In this document: piece after piece, positions 45,909-55,220 of the stretch
How the letters are laid out: the number at the start of each line of letters is the position of its first letter
How positions within the stretch are numbered: the first letter of the stretch is position 1
NCBI RefSeq assembly: GCF_017377505.1
Contig: NZ_JAFREN010000016.1
Location: forward strand, 241,192-305,191
Direction of reading: 5' to 3'
DNA: 64,000 bases
Source of the DNA: Enterococcus sp. DIV0212c
GTDB taxonomy: Bacteria; Bacillota; Bacilli; Lactobacillales; Enterococcaceae
Notes under the pieces: model-generated
Seen by the model: only the letters and a program-made list of their open reading frames with translations
The model's database searches: none
What the model was told of the DNA's origin: nothing
Program-made: the position numbers and the translations under genes

Positions 45909-47126
45909 TTATGCATTTAAATCTTTTTGCTCGATCACGGATTCTAATAACCTATTTTCTGTTTGAATAATATCGAAAAAGGCACTAATCTTTTCTAATT
46001 GTTCATAATCGATTTGATATAATTTCACTCTTGGTTTAAAAAATAGAAAACCAGGGCGAATTTTTACCCGCTCATTGATCAAATGACATTGTTCCATCAT
46101 AGATTGTAGATCCATTTCCGATACACTATTTTTGATTTTTTCAATACGCGCTCGTTCATAGACCCATTGATCTTTAGTTACTGTCATTTTTTCCGTAGTT
46201 GTTACTAATTGGTGATTCAAGCGCCAAGATTGTTCGATAAACTTAGCTTTTTTGTACAAATCATCATACTGAATCAAATCAATTCGGACAGGCTTATACC
46301 AGTCTTCTTCCTCAATCGATGTTTTTTGATGCTTTTTGAATCGTTTTAATCCACTAACGAGTAAGCTGTTTTCGATGGCGAGCAGCTCGTACTCCAATTT
46401 TTCTTTTGCTACCCGCACGCGTTCCTTTGACGCTTTCTCTCGTTTCAAACTTTCTTTTAAAAACAAGAGTTCATTTTCATCTGATCGAACAGGGGCTAAT
46501 TTAGCTGCTTCCACTGGTTCGCTAACTAATTCAGCTTCTTCATCCTTTTCAGAGAAAACTGGTTCTTCAATATCTTCTCGTTCAACATTCTCTTCTATAG
46601 ATACTTCTACTGGAAAACTTATGGTTTCAGCAGCTATCGTTACTTCCTCTTCTTCTTGAAAGACAGCGATAAGTTTTGCCTCTAAAATACTACTAACTGA
46701 TTCACTTTTCGAATAACCCATTTGCTCTAGACTAGCTGAAACGGTAAAGTGAACAGGCTCTTCCCCAGTGTTAAAAGAAACAGGAATCAATTCACATAAA
46801 TATGTACTAAAAACGCCATCGACCTCTTCAAGTATCTTGGTCCAAATAAACTGTGGAAAAAGTTCTTCTAGTTCTTCCAATAATACATCCCAATTCAATT
46901 GGGCATGGAAAAATTGAATCTCAACATATTTTTTTAATGGTGAAGAAATAACTTTTCTAGAGATCTCATCGTTCTCCAGAAAAGTAAGAAAATCTCCTGT
47001 TGACCGTTCATAGAGTGTTTCACACGTCTCAACTATTTCTTCTGTGCTATCTTTTTGATAGAGAACGGTCCCTGTAGTGAATGGGATTGCTTGTTGATGA
47101 AAAAACACATCGAAATAATCATTCAT
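45909..47126 (-). CDS. Coiled-coil protein, last gene of the cell-wall operon
   Basis: The 405-residue protein has no signal peptide or membrane helix. Its N-terminal 150 residues look globular; residues about 165-200 are Glu-rich and disordered; a coiled coil covers about 205-260 (LLFLKESLKREKASKERVRVAKEKLEYELLAIE) and a helical domain ends the protein. I recognise no family. It starts 24 bp after the autolysin stop, in an operon with an autolysin and an acidic coiled-coil protein, so a cytoplasmic role in localised wall turnover is possible. Confidence 0.8.
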   Translation of the reverse strand: MNDYFDVFFHQQAIPFTTGTVLYQKDSTEEIVETCETLYERSTGDFLTFLENDEISRKVISSPLKKYVEIQFFHAQLNWDVLLEELEELFPQFIWTKILEEVDGVFSTYLCELIPVSFNTGEEPVHFTVSASLEQMGYSKSESVSSILEAKLIAVFQEEEEVTIAAETISFPVEVSIEENVEREDIEEPVFSEKDEEAELVSEPVEAAKLAPVRSDENELLFLKESLKREKASKERVRVAKEKLEYELLAIENSLLVSGLKRFKKHQKTSIEEEDWYKPVRIDLIQYDDLYKKAKFIEQSWRLNHQLVTTTEKMTVTKDQWVYERARIEKIKNSVSEMDLQSMMEQCHLINERVKIRPGFLFFKPRVKLYQIDYEQLEKISAFFDIIQTENRLLESVIEQKDLNA

Positions 47127-47149
47127 TAAACCGTTCTCCTTTCTTCTTT

Positions 47150-48853
47150 TTATGATTGAAGATCATACACTGGCGCTAAAACAAGCTGCTGTCCTTCCGT
47201 TAAGAAATATTGATCCAAGTCGTTCCACTCTTTTAACGACCAAACTGAGATACCAGTTTTTTTAGAAATACTTGCTAACGTATCGCCTTTTTTCACTTCG
47301 TATGTTTCTTTTGTCTTCTTGCGAGTTGCACTCACTTGATAATCTTTTGCTTTTGTTTCTTTTTTGGTTGATGCTTTTTTAGTTGTTTTTGACTTAGTTT
47401 CTTTGTTCGTAAATGCATTAGATAGCTTTTGAACCATCTCTAACGAACGATCTACTGCTTCTTCTTTCGGTACTGCAGTAATTTTATCTTCTTGTTTTGG
47501 AACACTCAGTTTTTGACCGATAAATAGCATTCGACGATCTAATTGATTTTTCTCTAAAATAGCTAGTGTAGAAATATTGTAAAAATCACTGATTGATTTA
47601 AGTGATTCACCTTTTTTCACAATATGTGTAAGGTATTCAATATTTTGATCTTTTTTGTCATCTTTCTTCTCTAGCTTATCAAAAGAAGTGTTCAACGTAA
47701 TTTTTTTAGCTTTTTTATTTTTAGCTTTATCTTTTAACGTATCGTACTGCGTTAAATTATAAGCATCGATTAAACCATTCAATTTTGCATTGTAGCTAGT
47801 ATCCGTTGCATAACGACCTGTTAGATACTTCGTTGCATCTTTATATGACTTCGTATTAGTTTTCCAGGTACCATTGTAAAAAGCACTACTAGAATCCGTG
47901 CCGCCTCTTAGAAGCTTCACATAATCACCTAGAGATTCTTTATATGAAGGATACTTTCTAAAATTAGATCGAATCGTAAACATGCTTCCAGAACCGTTGT
48001 CTTCACTAGTCAGAAAATTAGCACTTGCTCCTTCATAACTACCTTTGATACCAAACAAATTATAATTTGGCGCAGAAGCTAAGGCACTATTTCCAGAAGC
48101 ACTTTCTAAAATTGCCTGTGCAATCATTACTGATGCATATAAATTGTTTTCACCAGCGATCGATCGAGCATCTTCGCCAATTACTTTAACAAAACTTTTG
48201 GTTGTCAGATTAGGACTGATGTGAAATACCTGATCTGAACCAGCTGAACTGTTATTTGTATTATTTCCAGTCACCGTTCCCGTACTTGGTCTACTTGGCC
48301 GCGAAGTTGCACTCGGCTGTTGGATAGGTCCTTGAACTGGCGGTGTCGGATTATTTGGCTTAGGTTTTGACGGTTTACTTGGTTTTGGCTTAGGTTTTGG
48401 TTTTGGCTTTGACGGAGTCGTTGTTGAACTCGTAGTGCTTGTTGTACTACTGCTTGATGTACTTGTTGAGCTACTAGTCGTTGAATCATTTGTTGACGTA
48501 GTAGATGTACTTGTTGACTCTGTCGTCTCCTGTGTAGAACTGTTCTCCTCAGTTGAGCTTACCGATTCACTACTACTTTCTTCTGTTGAAGCTTCTGTCG
48601 AAGACGTTGTAGTGCTATCGGTAGAAGAAGAACTAGTTGCTGTTCCTTCCACTGTACTTTCTGTTGTTTCATGTTCCTTTGTTGAAGATAGTATTTCTAC
48701 ATGCTCTTGTTCTTGAGAACCTATTGTTGCTGAATCATCGATTTCTTTAGCAAGAATTGGTTGAACATCGGTAACAGAAAGGACAGCACTTGAAGTAAGC
48801 AACCCTACACTTAATAATCGTAACTTTTTACTGTTTAGATTTCTTTTTTTCAC
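47150..48853 (-). CDS. Autolysin: GH73 glucosaminidase with two LysM domains
   Basis: The 567-residue protein has a signal peptide (about 1-36), a long Ser/Thr/Glu-rich and then Lys-Pro-rich low-complexity region (about 50-200), a GH73 glucosaminidase domain (about 210-370, with the catalytic Glu in AQAILESASGNSAL and NLFGIKGSYEG), and two LysM domains (about 405-455 and 515-560, HIVKKGESLKSISDFY and YEVKKGDTLASISKKT). It resembles enterococcal AtlA-type autolysins and should hydrolyse GlcNAc-MurNAc bonds. It is in one operon with two coiled-coil proteins. Confidence 0.93.
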   Translation of the reverse strand: MKKRNLNSKKLRLLSVGLLTSSAVLSVTDVQPILAKEIDDSATIGSQEQEHVEILSSTKEHETTESTVEGTATSSSSTDSTTTSSTEASTEESSSESVSSTEENSSTQETTESTSTSTTSTNDSTTSSSTSTSSSSTTSTTSSTTTPSKPKPKPKPKPSKPSKPKPNNPTPPVQGPIQQPSATSRPSRPSTGTVTGNNTNNSSAGSDQVFHISPNLTTKSFVKVIGEDARSIAGENNLYASVMIAQAILESASGNSALASAPNYNLFGIKGSYEGASANFLTSEDNGSGSMFTIRSNFRKYPSYKESLGDYVKLLRGGTDSSSAFYNGTWKTNTKSYKDATKYLTGRYATDTSYNAKLNGLIDAYNLTQYDTLKDKAKNKKAKKITLNTSFDKLEKKDDKKDQNIEYLTHIVKKGESLKSISDFYNISTLAILEKNQLDRRMLFIGQKLSVPKQEDKITAVPKEEAVDRSLEMVQKLSNAFTNKETKSKTTKKASTKKETKAKDYQVSATRKKTKETYEVKKGDTLASISKKTGISVWSLKEWNDLDQYFLTEGQQLVLAPVYDLQS

Positions 48854-48871
48854 GTTGTGTCCTCTCTTTTC

Positions 48872-49990
48872 TTATTGATCTGAATCTTCTTTCACCAAGT
48901 TGATGATTTGGTTGAATGCTTGTTCTGATTCTTCCTTAACATCTTTGATGCGTTTGTAATAGTTTTGGTATTCTTGTTCAGCACGTTCTAAACGTTTTAA
49001 AACGTTAGCTTTTCTCTTCGTTTCTTCGTTGATCATATTTGCGTGTTGATTTGCTTGATTGATAATTTCTTTTGCTTGTTTTTTAGCATCCAACAAGACT
49101 TCGCCAATGTCTTCTTTTGTCAATTGTTGATCAACATCAACTGTTTTAACTGCTAACTGTTGTTTTGCTGTTTCTAACTCTTGACGAACTTTTGCTAGTT
49201 CTTCATAGACACCTTGGTCAGTAGGCGTATCTGATGACATGATCACGATACGATCTTCTGATAGTTTATCGATTTCTTCTTGTTTGGCTACTAACTCTTG
49301 TTCATACTGTCTGATTTTATTCGCAAAGCGCTCAGCTTTTTTACGATTCAAGTCAGTCTCATCCATTTGGCGATTACTTTCACGTAAAAGGTTGTTATAT
49401 TTGCTTTTTACTTGTTCAAGTTCTGCCATACGAGCATCGTAATCTTTTGGCACAGCTTGCACCATTGATAATTCATTTTCTAATGACTCATTTGTTTGAC
49501 GCGCAGCTTCTACTTCATTTTGTAAACGTGTGGTGTCTCTTTTACTTTTACGCAATTCTGTTTTTAACTCGCGAATGTCCGCTTGAAGTTGTTCATTTTC
49601 TTCTTGAAGTTCTTCTAATTCACCGTCATCGATAATTTCATTAACTGGTGGTCTTTTTTTCTTTGGACTAGGTTTTCTTGGTGCAGGTGCGTGTGTTTTC
49701 TTTTTCCTTGAGAATATTGGACGATCATCTTCCTCTTCGTCATCGTCATAATCTTCATCATCGTCGTCATATTCATCATCATCGTCGTCATAATCTTCAT
49801 CGTCATCGTAGTCATCATCGTAGTCATCATCATCGTCATCGTCGTCATATTCATCATCATCGTAGTCGTCATCATCATAATCTTCATCGTCATATTCATC
49901 GTAATCTTCGTCGTCATAATCTTCGTCATCATATTCATCGTAATCTTCGTATTTTTTTCTTTTTTTACCTTTGCCAAAAATTTTTAGCAT
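48872..49990 (-). CDS. Coiled-coil protein with a long Asp/Glu/Tyr tract
   Basis: The 372-residue protein begins with a short basic segment (MLKIFGKGKKRKK), followed by residues 14-89 made only of Asp, Glu and Tyr, a Lys/Pro-rich linker, and coiled coils over about 120-230 and 260-370 (ELEELQEENEQLQADIRELKTELRKS; AKKQAKEIINQANQHANMINEETKRK). The C-terminal part resembles DivIVA/GpsB-type cell-division scaffolds in style, but the DivIVA N-terminal domain is missing. It heads an operon with an autolysin, so it may organise wall synthesis or lysis at a given site. Confidence 0.85.
   Translation of the reverse strand: MLKIFGKGKKRKKYEDYDEYDDEDYDDEDYDEYDDEDYDDDDYDDDEYDDDDDDDDYDDDYDDDEDYDDDDDEYDDDDEDYDDDEEEDDRPIFSRKKKTHAPAPRKPSPKKKRPPVNEIIDDGELEELQEENEQLQADIRELKTELRKSKRDTTRLQNEVEAARQTNESLENELSMVQAVPKDYDARMAELEQVKSKYNNLLRESNRQMDETDLNRKKAERFANKIRQYEQELVAKQEEIDKLSEDRIVIMSSDTPTDQGVYEELAKVRQELETAKQQLAVKTVDVDQQLTKEDIGEVLLDAKKQAKEIINQANQHANMINEETKRKANVLKRLERAEQEYQNYYKRIKDVKEESEQAFNQIINLVKEDSDQ
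49724..49951 (-). repeat. Trinucleotide-rich tract coding for Asp/Glu/Tyr
   Basis: The 228-bp stretch is built almost only of GAT, GAC, GAA, GAG and TAT/TAC codons. Such DNA can change length by slippage or recombination in whole-codon steps, changing the acidic tract without shifting the frame. Reverse-strand His/Arg-rich frames over it are artefacts. Confidence 0.85.
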
Positions 49991-50724
49991 ATGCTCACTT
50001 CCTTCTACAAAAATGGGGCTATTCTTTTATTGATCATTTTTAATGTACTGAACTAACTATTAAGTAAATTATATGAGTTGTTTGTATATGTAACTAATAA
50101 TGACACGTGCGGTAATTTCTTTATTGACAAAAATGCCCAAACTATACCTACCTTCTCTTATTTTATCAGATAACGCCTAAACAAACAAACTGAATTAACG
50201 GCTTATTTCTATTCTTTACAAAACCAAACACATATTTTTTATTATTTCAAAAAAAATAAATTATACCAGAACAAAATTAATGTTTTTTTATAAATATATC
50301 ATTATATAAATATTTTTTATTTAACATTAACGATACCTATTAAGTAGCAACCTATTTTGTTAGTCTATTTAATTAGTTAGCAATTATGAACAATGATATC
50401 TATTACCCAACGTAAGGTATTCCTTGTTTTTTTCAACAGCTCACTTCAATTCTAGCTTTATCAATTGCTAATTCAAATACAAGCACTGTCTTATTATTAA
50501 ATGAAAAAAACAAACTAATCAGCTCATAAGTCAACATTTCCACAGATAATCATGGATTATATCTATATTTATATTTGTTATTAATATTTTTACTATATCT
50601 TATTTCCCCTAAATTAATTAATTAATAATATTTTTTCGTTTTAAGGTTATTATCGTAAAAAAAACACATATTTCCTAGTTCTTAATTTACCAATACTATT
50701 TATTGTAATAACTACTAAAAAAAT
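49991..50724. other. Long AT-rich intergenic region
   Basis: About 730 bp with very high AT content and no credible ORF or RNA gene. A TATAAT at about 50067 on the minus strand with a poor -35 box (TAGTTA-like) could serve the cell-wall operon. No tandem repeat or origin-like box cluster was seen. Confidence 0.45.
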
Positions 50725-50764
50725 GAGGGCGAAGCAAAACTAAAATCAGTTTTGCTTCGCCCTC
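50725..50764 (-). terminator. Terminator of the P-type ATPase gene
   Basis: A perfect hairpin (GAGGGCGAAGCAAAACT with its complement) with a U tract on the minus strand (50723-50717). It shares the stem core and right flank with the hairpin at 16963-17007. Confidence 0.85.
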
Positions 50765-50848
50765 TAGTGGGTAGATACTCTCTTGCCAAAGATAAGCCTT
50801 GTTATACAGTATCCACTTGATTCTCTGAGCTAATCATTTTCGTTTTCA

Positions 50849-52807
50849 TTAGTCCTTTGATGGGATCAGTAAACGTAATCCATTTAGTATAACTAATAAC
50901 GTACTTCCTTCATGGGCAATAACACCGATCGTAATATCCATTTTTCCAAAGATATTCATGGTAATCAAAAGAACTACGATGAACATTGAAAAGAGGATAT
51001 TTTGCCAAACTACTCGATCCAAACGTTTAGAAATTTTATGTGCATAGCTAAATTTAGTCAAATCATTTTGCATCAATACAGCATCAGCTACATCAATAGC
51101 GATATCTGTCCCATCACCCATTGCTACACCAATATCAGCTGTTACCAATGCAGGAGCATCATTGACGCCATCTCCTAACATCGCCACATTGCCAAAGCGA
51201 GCTTGTTGATCTTTGATGATTGCCGCTTTATTTTCCGGCAATACATTTCCAATCACTTCATCGATCCCGATTTGACGACCAACTGCTTGTCCTGTTAATG
51301 CAGCATCTCCAGTGATCATTGTTGTGTGGATTCCTTGTGATTTTAGGTAATTAATGACTGTTTTTGCATTTTCATTAGGTACATCCATCATAGCGATCAA
51401 ACCGATCACTTCATTATTTTTAGCAAAATAAACAACGGTTTTCCCTTCTTTTGCGTATTGTTCATTATGAGCGTTGATTTGGGTATTAACTAAACTGAAA
51501 ATTTCTGGTTTGCCGATTTGATACGTATCGCCAAGATATTCTGTCACTAGCCCTTGACCAATTTCATTTTCAACCGTCAACGTTAGTTCTGTTTCTGCTT
51601 TAAATTTGTCTAGGATTGCGTTCGCTAATGGATGATTGGCTGTTTTTTCCATTGCCACAATCAAGTCGATACAGTTTTGCTCCGTTAATTCCGTTGCATC
51701 TGTTAAGAAATAAAAATCAGTAACTGATGGTTTGCCTTTGGTCAACGTTCCAGTTTTATCAAAGGCGACTGATTTGATAGTTGCCAAGTTTGCTAAATAA
51801 GAACCACCTTTAAATAAAACACCTCTTTTAGCTAAGTTGGAAATTCCTGATAACGTTGCTGGTACTGCACTTGCGGCAAGCGCACAAGGTGAAGCAGAGA
51901 TCAAAAATACCATGCCACGGTAAAAGCTTTCGTTCCATGACCAGTTAAATAAAAACGGTCCAGCTGCTATAAAAATCGGCACTAAAATCAAAACTATTGT
52001 CACGTAATATGGTTCTAATTTTTGGATCTTCGTAGCTGTTTTTGACAGATTTGATTGAGACTGATTGACTAATTGAAGAATCTTAGCAAAAACTGTATCA
52101 CTGCTATCTTTCGTAACTTCCATCGTGAATGTTCCACTGCCATTGATCGTACTACCGAACACTTCGTCACCAACTGTTTTTTCTCTAGGGATACTTTCAC
52201 CATTGATCGAAGATTCATCGATCGAAGTACGGCCTGAGAGAATAATTCCATCCGTAGCAATTTGGTCACCGTTGAGAACTTGCAATTTATCACCGATTTT
52301 CAAGACAGCAACGTCTACCGTCTTCACACTACCATCCGCTTGAATCAAACGAGCTTCTGTTGGATTCATTTTAAGCAAATTCGTAATTTCTCTTTTACTA
52401 CGGCCTTCTGCATATTCTTCAAGAAAATGAGCTGCTGCAAAGATAATGATGAGTAATGCCCCTTCTTCATAACTTCCAATAATCGTCGCTCCAAACGCAG
52501 CTAGTGTCATCAAAATGTGAACATTCGGGACAAACTTCCGTTGTGCTTTCGATTCATTGATCGTATCAACAATTCCTTCTAAGATAATGTGATACCCAGA
52601 TAATAGCATTGCGCTGACAAAAAGAATATTTTGTAAAAGTGAGCTTTCCTTGATAAAAAACGCAATGATGAAAATAGCTAATCCTGTGAAAAATAAAATA
52701 ACTGGCGATTTGCCATGGTTGTGGCTATGTCCGTGACTGCTGTCGTGATCGTGATCATGCCCTTTTTTGTTTGTACAGTTATGAGTATGTGCTTTAGTTG
52801 TTTGCAT
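50849..52807 (-). CDS. P1B-type metal-exporting ATPase with SPC motif
   Basis: The 652-residue protein has a His/Asp-rich N-terminus (HDHDHDSSHGHSHNHG), no CxxC metal domain, and the P-type core: TGES-like actuator loop (NGESIP), phosphorylation motif DKTGTLT, GDGVNDAP. The membrane metal-binding motif is SPC (ISASPCALAAS), and helix 8 carries HEGST. SPC marks the P1B-4 group, which exports Co, Zn or Fe(II), as in ZosA/PfeT. The ATG at 52807 has AAGGAGG nine bases before it; the longer frame from 52849 does not. Its promoter carries an ArsR/SmtB-type operator. Confidence 0.93.
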   Translation of the reverse strand: MQTTKAHTHNCTNKKGHDHDHDSSHGHSHNHGKSPVILFFTGLAIFIIAFFIKESSLLQNILFVSAMLLSGYHIILEGIVDTINESKAQRKFVPNVHILMTLAAFGATIIGSYEEGALLIIIFAAAHFLEEYAEGRSKREITNLLKMNPTEARLIQADGSVKTVDVAVLKIGDKLQVLNGDQIATDGIILSGRTSIDESSINGESIPREKTVGDEVFGSTINGSGTFTMEVTKDSSDTVFAKILQLVNQSQSNLSKTATKIQKLEPYYVTIVLILVPIFIAAGPFLFNWSWNESFYRGMVFLISASPCALAASAVPATLSGISNLAKRGVLFKGGSYLANLATIKSVAFDKTGTLTKGKPSVTDFYFLTDATELTEQNCIDLIVAMEKTANHPLANAILDKFKAETELTLTVENEIGQGLVTEYLGDTYQIGKPEIFSLVNTQINAHNEQYAKEGKTVVYFAKNNEVIGLIAMMDVPNENAKTVINYLKSQGIHTTMITGDAALTGQAVGRQIGIDEVIGNVLPENKAAIIKDQQARFGNVAMLGDGVNDAPALVTADIGVAMGDGTDIAIDVADAVLMQNDLTKFSYAHKISKRLDRVVWQNILFSMFIVVLLITMNIFGKMDITIGVIAHEGSTLLVILNGLRLLIPSKD

Positions 52808-52891
52808 TTTATTCTTCCTCCTTTTTGGTTGTTTTCTGAAAATATACACTATGTTTTTTCAAATGATTATCCGTTCATATGTTATACACCT

Positions 52892-52921
52892 ATAATACAT
52901 GAACATATATTCATGTGTCAA
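52892..52921 (-). promoter_or_regulatory. ATPase promoter with ArsR/SmtB-type operator
   Basis: On the minus strand TTGACA (52916-52921) and TATTAT (52892-52897) flank an 18-bp spacer that is an almost perfect palindrome containing TGAA-N6-TTCA, typical of CzrA/SmtB/CadC operators. A metal-released repressor would block this promoter. No arsR-type gene is adjacent, so the regulator is encoded elsewhere. Confidence 0.8.
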
Positions 52922-52950
52922 GTGAAAGTTATTCTTTTTTTACGAAAAAA

Positions 52951-52990
52951 AAGCTAGAGCCAATGTCCAAAAAGACTTTGCTCTAGCTTT
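52951..52990. terminator. Terminator of the oligopeptide-binding protein gene
   Basis: AAGCTAGAGC pairs with GCTCTAGCTT around a 20-base loop, with A and T tracts on both sides; it can act in both directions. Confidence 0.8.
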
Positions 52991-52993
52991 TAT

Positions 52994-54634
52994 TTATTCT
53001 TTTTCTTCTACTTGAATATATTTAAAACTATAGGGTGAACCAAAACCATGTTTTACCACACCGCTAATATTTTTCTTTTGCAATAAAGCTGTCTGCTGCT
53101 GATAAATCGGTGCAATCGTATAGTCTTCTGCTAATAAAAGATGTTCTGCTTGTAATAAATCTGACCATCTTTTTTCCTCATCTAATGCATCCGTATCTGA
53201 CGCAGCTTTAATCAATTGATCATATGCCGGATTTTTATAATTGACATGATTTAACCCTGAAGTTGAAGCAAACATGTCTAAAAATGTGATCGCATCTTTA
53301 AAATCAGGCATCCACTGACCAAAAGCAATATCATAATCACCAGATAAGTAGCGTTCTTGTAAGTTATTGCTTGGCAATGTGGTGATCTCAAATTTGATAC
53401 CTGGCAATACTTCTGAGATTTGACTCGCTAAATATTCAGCTGTTTTTTTCTCAGTATCGGTATCTTTGGTTAGGTAAACCAACGTTATTTCGTCTTTGTT
53501 CAATTCCTTTTTAGCTTGATCAAAAGCTTTTTTAGCTCCTTCTTTATCAAAGGTTTGCTGAATTCCACTTTCTTGGCGGAAGTCTTCACCAGTTTTAGGA
53601 TTTTGTACGAAGTTTTGCGGAATAAAACCTGTTGCCGCAATAGATCCGTCTCCTAAAATGTTTTTAACAAACGTATCACGATCAATTGCCAAAGAGATAG
53701 CTTTTCTTAAATCGAGATTTTCTAAAAGCTTGCCTTGTCCTTGATTAAAGCGAAGATAGCCCATTTTAGTGTCATTTTGATTTTGAAAATCTGGATCATT
53801 TTTATATTGTTTTGAGAATTCTCCATCTAATACTACACGATCAAGTTCATCTGTTTGGTATAAATTGACTGCTGTGCTTGTTGATTTTACAACAGTTGTT
53901 TGAATTTCATCGACTTTTACATTCGATTTATCCCAATACTTTGGATTTTTTACATATTTCCAAGTATCAGAATTTTGTTCCCAACCTTCTAAAACAAACG
54001 GGCCATTATAAAGAGTTGTTTTAGCTGAGGTTCCGTAGTCACTGCCTTGTTTTTTAGCAAACGCTTGGTTGATTGGGAAAAAGGTTTCAAACGTTAGTAA
54101 CGATGTAAAATAAGGAATCGGTTTGATCAGATGAACGACTAATGTATGCTCATCTGGCGCTTCTACGCCGAGTTGGTCTGGCTTCATTTTCCCTTGATAA
54201 ATAGCCTCTGCATTTTTTATAGAAGAAACAAATAAACTAGCATATGATGGTGCCGTTTCTGGTGTAACTGCTCGTCTCCACGCGTATAAAAAGTCCTCAG
54301 CGGTAACGGGATCACCATTCGACCACTTTGCATCTTCTCTTAAAGAAATCGTATATGTTTGTTTGTCTTCACTGATTTCTGGTAGTTCTTTGGCTACAGC
54401 TGGGATTGCTTCATCTTTTTCATTTAATTGATAAAGCCCTTCAAGGACTTGATTTTGAGCATTGAAACTAGTGAAATCCTCTTCTTGCGTTGTATCGAGT
54501 GTTAGTAGTTCTGCTGGTTCAGTAAAATGAACGACTGCTTTTTTCGATTCATTCGTTTCTGTTTTTCCAGCCGAATTACAACCTGTCACAAAAACTAAAA
54601 GCGCAAGCGTACTAATTACAAAAAACTTTTTCAT
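52994..54634 (-). CDS. Oligopeptide ABC transporter substrate-binding lipoprotein (OppA-like)
   Basis: The 546-residue protein has a lipobox (FVTGC, Cys19) and the SBP_bac_5 fold (LNEKDEAIPAVAKELPEISEDKQTYTISLREDAKWSNGDPVTAEDFLYAWRRAVTPETAPSYA). Length and motifs match OppA/TraC-type peptide binders of enterococci, which also bind sex pheromones in some cases. No permease or ATPase gene is adjacent, so it must use a transporter encoded elsewhere. It starts 30 bp after the OsmC gene and may be cotranscribed with it. Confidence 0.93.
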   Translation of the reverse strand: MKKFFVISTLALLVFVTGCNSAGKTETNESKKAVVHFTEPAELLTLDTTQEEDFTSFNAQNQVLEGLYQLNEKDEAIPAVAKELPEISEDKQTYTISLREDAKWSNGDPVTAEDFLYAWRRAVTPETAPSYASLFVSSIKNAEAIYQGKMKPDQLGVEAPDEHTLVVHLIKPIPYFTSLLTFETFFPINQAFAKKQGSDYGTSAKTTLYNGPFVLEGWEQNSDTWKYVKNPKYWDKSNVKVDEIQTTVVKSTSTAVNLYQTDELDRVVLDGEFSKQYKNDPDFQNQNDTKMGYLRFNQGQGKLLENLDLRKAISLAIDRDTFVKNILGDGSIAATGFIPQNFVQNPKTGEDFRQESGIQQTFDKEGAKKAFDQAKKELNKDEITLVYLTKDTDTEKKTAEYLASQISEVLPGIKFEITTLPSNNLQERYLSGDYDIAFGQWMPDFKDAITFLDMFASTSGLNHVNYKNPAYDQLIKAASDTDALDEEKRWSDLLQAEHLLLAEDYTIAPIYQQQTALLQKKNISGVVKHGFGSPYSFKYIQVEEKE

Positions 54635-54664
54635 TCTATTCCTCCTATAATACTTGATGCTAAA

Positions 54665-55042
54665 CTAAACAAAAATCACATTTTCAACGACCGTTATTTC
54701 CGGATCCAACGATTGCATGACTGGACAATTCTTTCCAATCAATTTCAATGCTCGCTCAGCTTTTCCTTGTTCTTCTTCTGCAACACGGATCGAAAAAGTA
54801 ATTGCCACGCTACTTAAAGGTTTCGCTTGTTTAGCTTCTGCTCGTTCATAAGAGATATCTACCTTTTTAATCGTAAAATCAACATGAGAATTAGTTAATA
54901 TTTTTTCATAGACATAGGCTCCGCATGCGCCGATTGATGCTACTAGCATTTCAACTGGAGAAAAACCGATTTCTTTTTTTAATACCCAGTTGCCACTTTG
55001 GTGTACCAATTCAAATCCCTTTTCACCTGAGATTAATTCCAT
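54665..55042 (-). CDS. OsmC family protein
   Basis: The 125-residue protein fits the short OsmC/YhfA-type family: FSPVEMLVASIGACGAYVYEKIL carries the first cysteine, and KLIGKNCPVMQSLDPEI the second. In OsmC/Ohr proteins this pair reduces organic hydroperoxides; both cysteines are present here. It is a cytoplasmic enzyme, upstream of the peptide-binding lipoprotein gene. Confidence 0.9.
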   Translation of the reverse strand: MELISGEKGFELVHQSGNWVLKKEIGFSPVEMLVASIGACGAYVYEKILTNSHVDFTIKKVDISYERAEAKQAKPLSSVAITFSIRVAEEEQGKAERALKLIGKNCPVMQSLDPEITVVENVIFV

Positions 55043-55176
55043 TTTTTTCGCTCCTCTACTTCATTTTCCGTTTATTTTTATAGCGTTTTCTTTATCTTAT
55101 TATGATAGTACAAAACACCTGAAACTGATAATAGTTTATTCGCAGGTATGATAACCAAAAGCTATCAATAGAAAAA

Positions 55177-55205
55177 CTTCCCTCATTCATCTGAAATTTG
55201 GGAAG
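55177..55205 (-). terminator. Weak terminator after the metallophosphoesterase gene
   Basis: CTTCCC pairs with GGGAAG around a 17-base loop, with a U-rich stretch (complement of AAAAA, 55172-55176) on the minus strand. Confidence 0.5.
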
Positions 55206-55220
55206 TCTGCAAAAATTGTA

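Noticed and set aside
49724..49951. CRISPR-like array
   Set aside because: The repeats are 3-9 bp codon repeats inside a coding frame, with no spacers.
49678..50043. His/Arg-rich open frame opposite the acidic tract
   Set aside because: It is the complement of the Asp/Glu/Tyr codon repeat, has no ribosome binding site and no natural composition.
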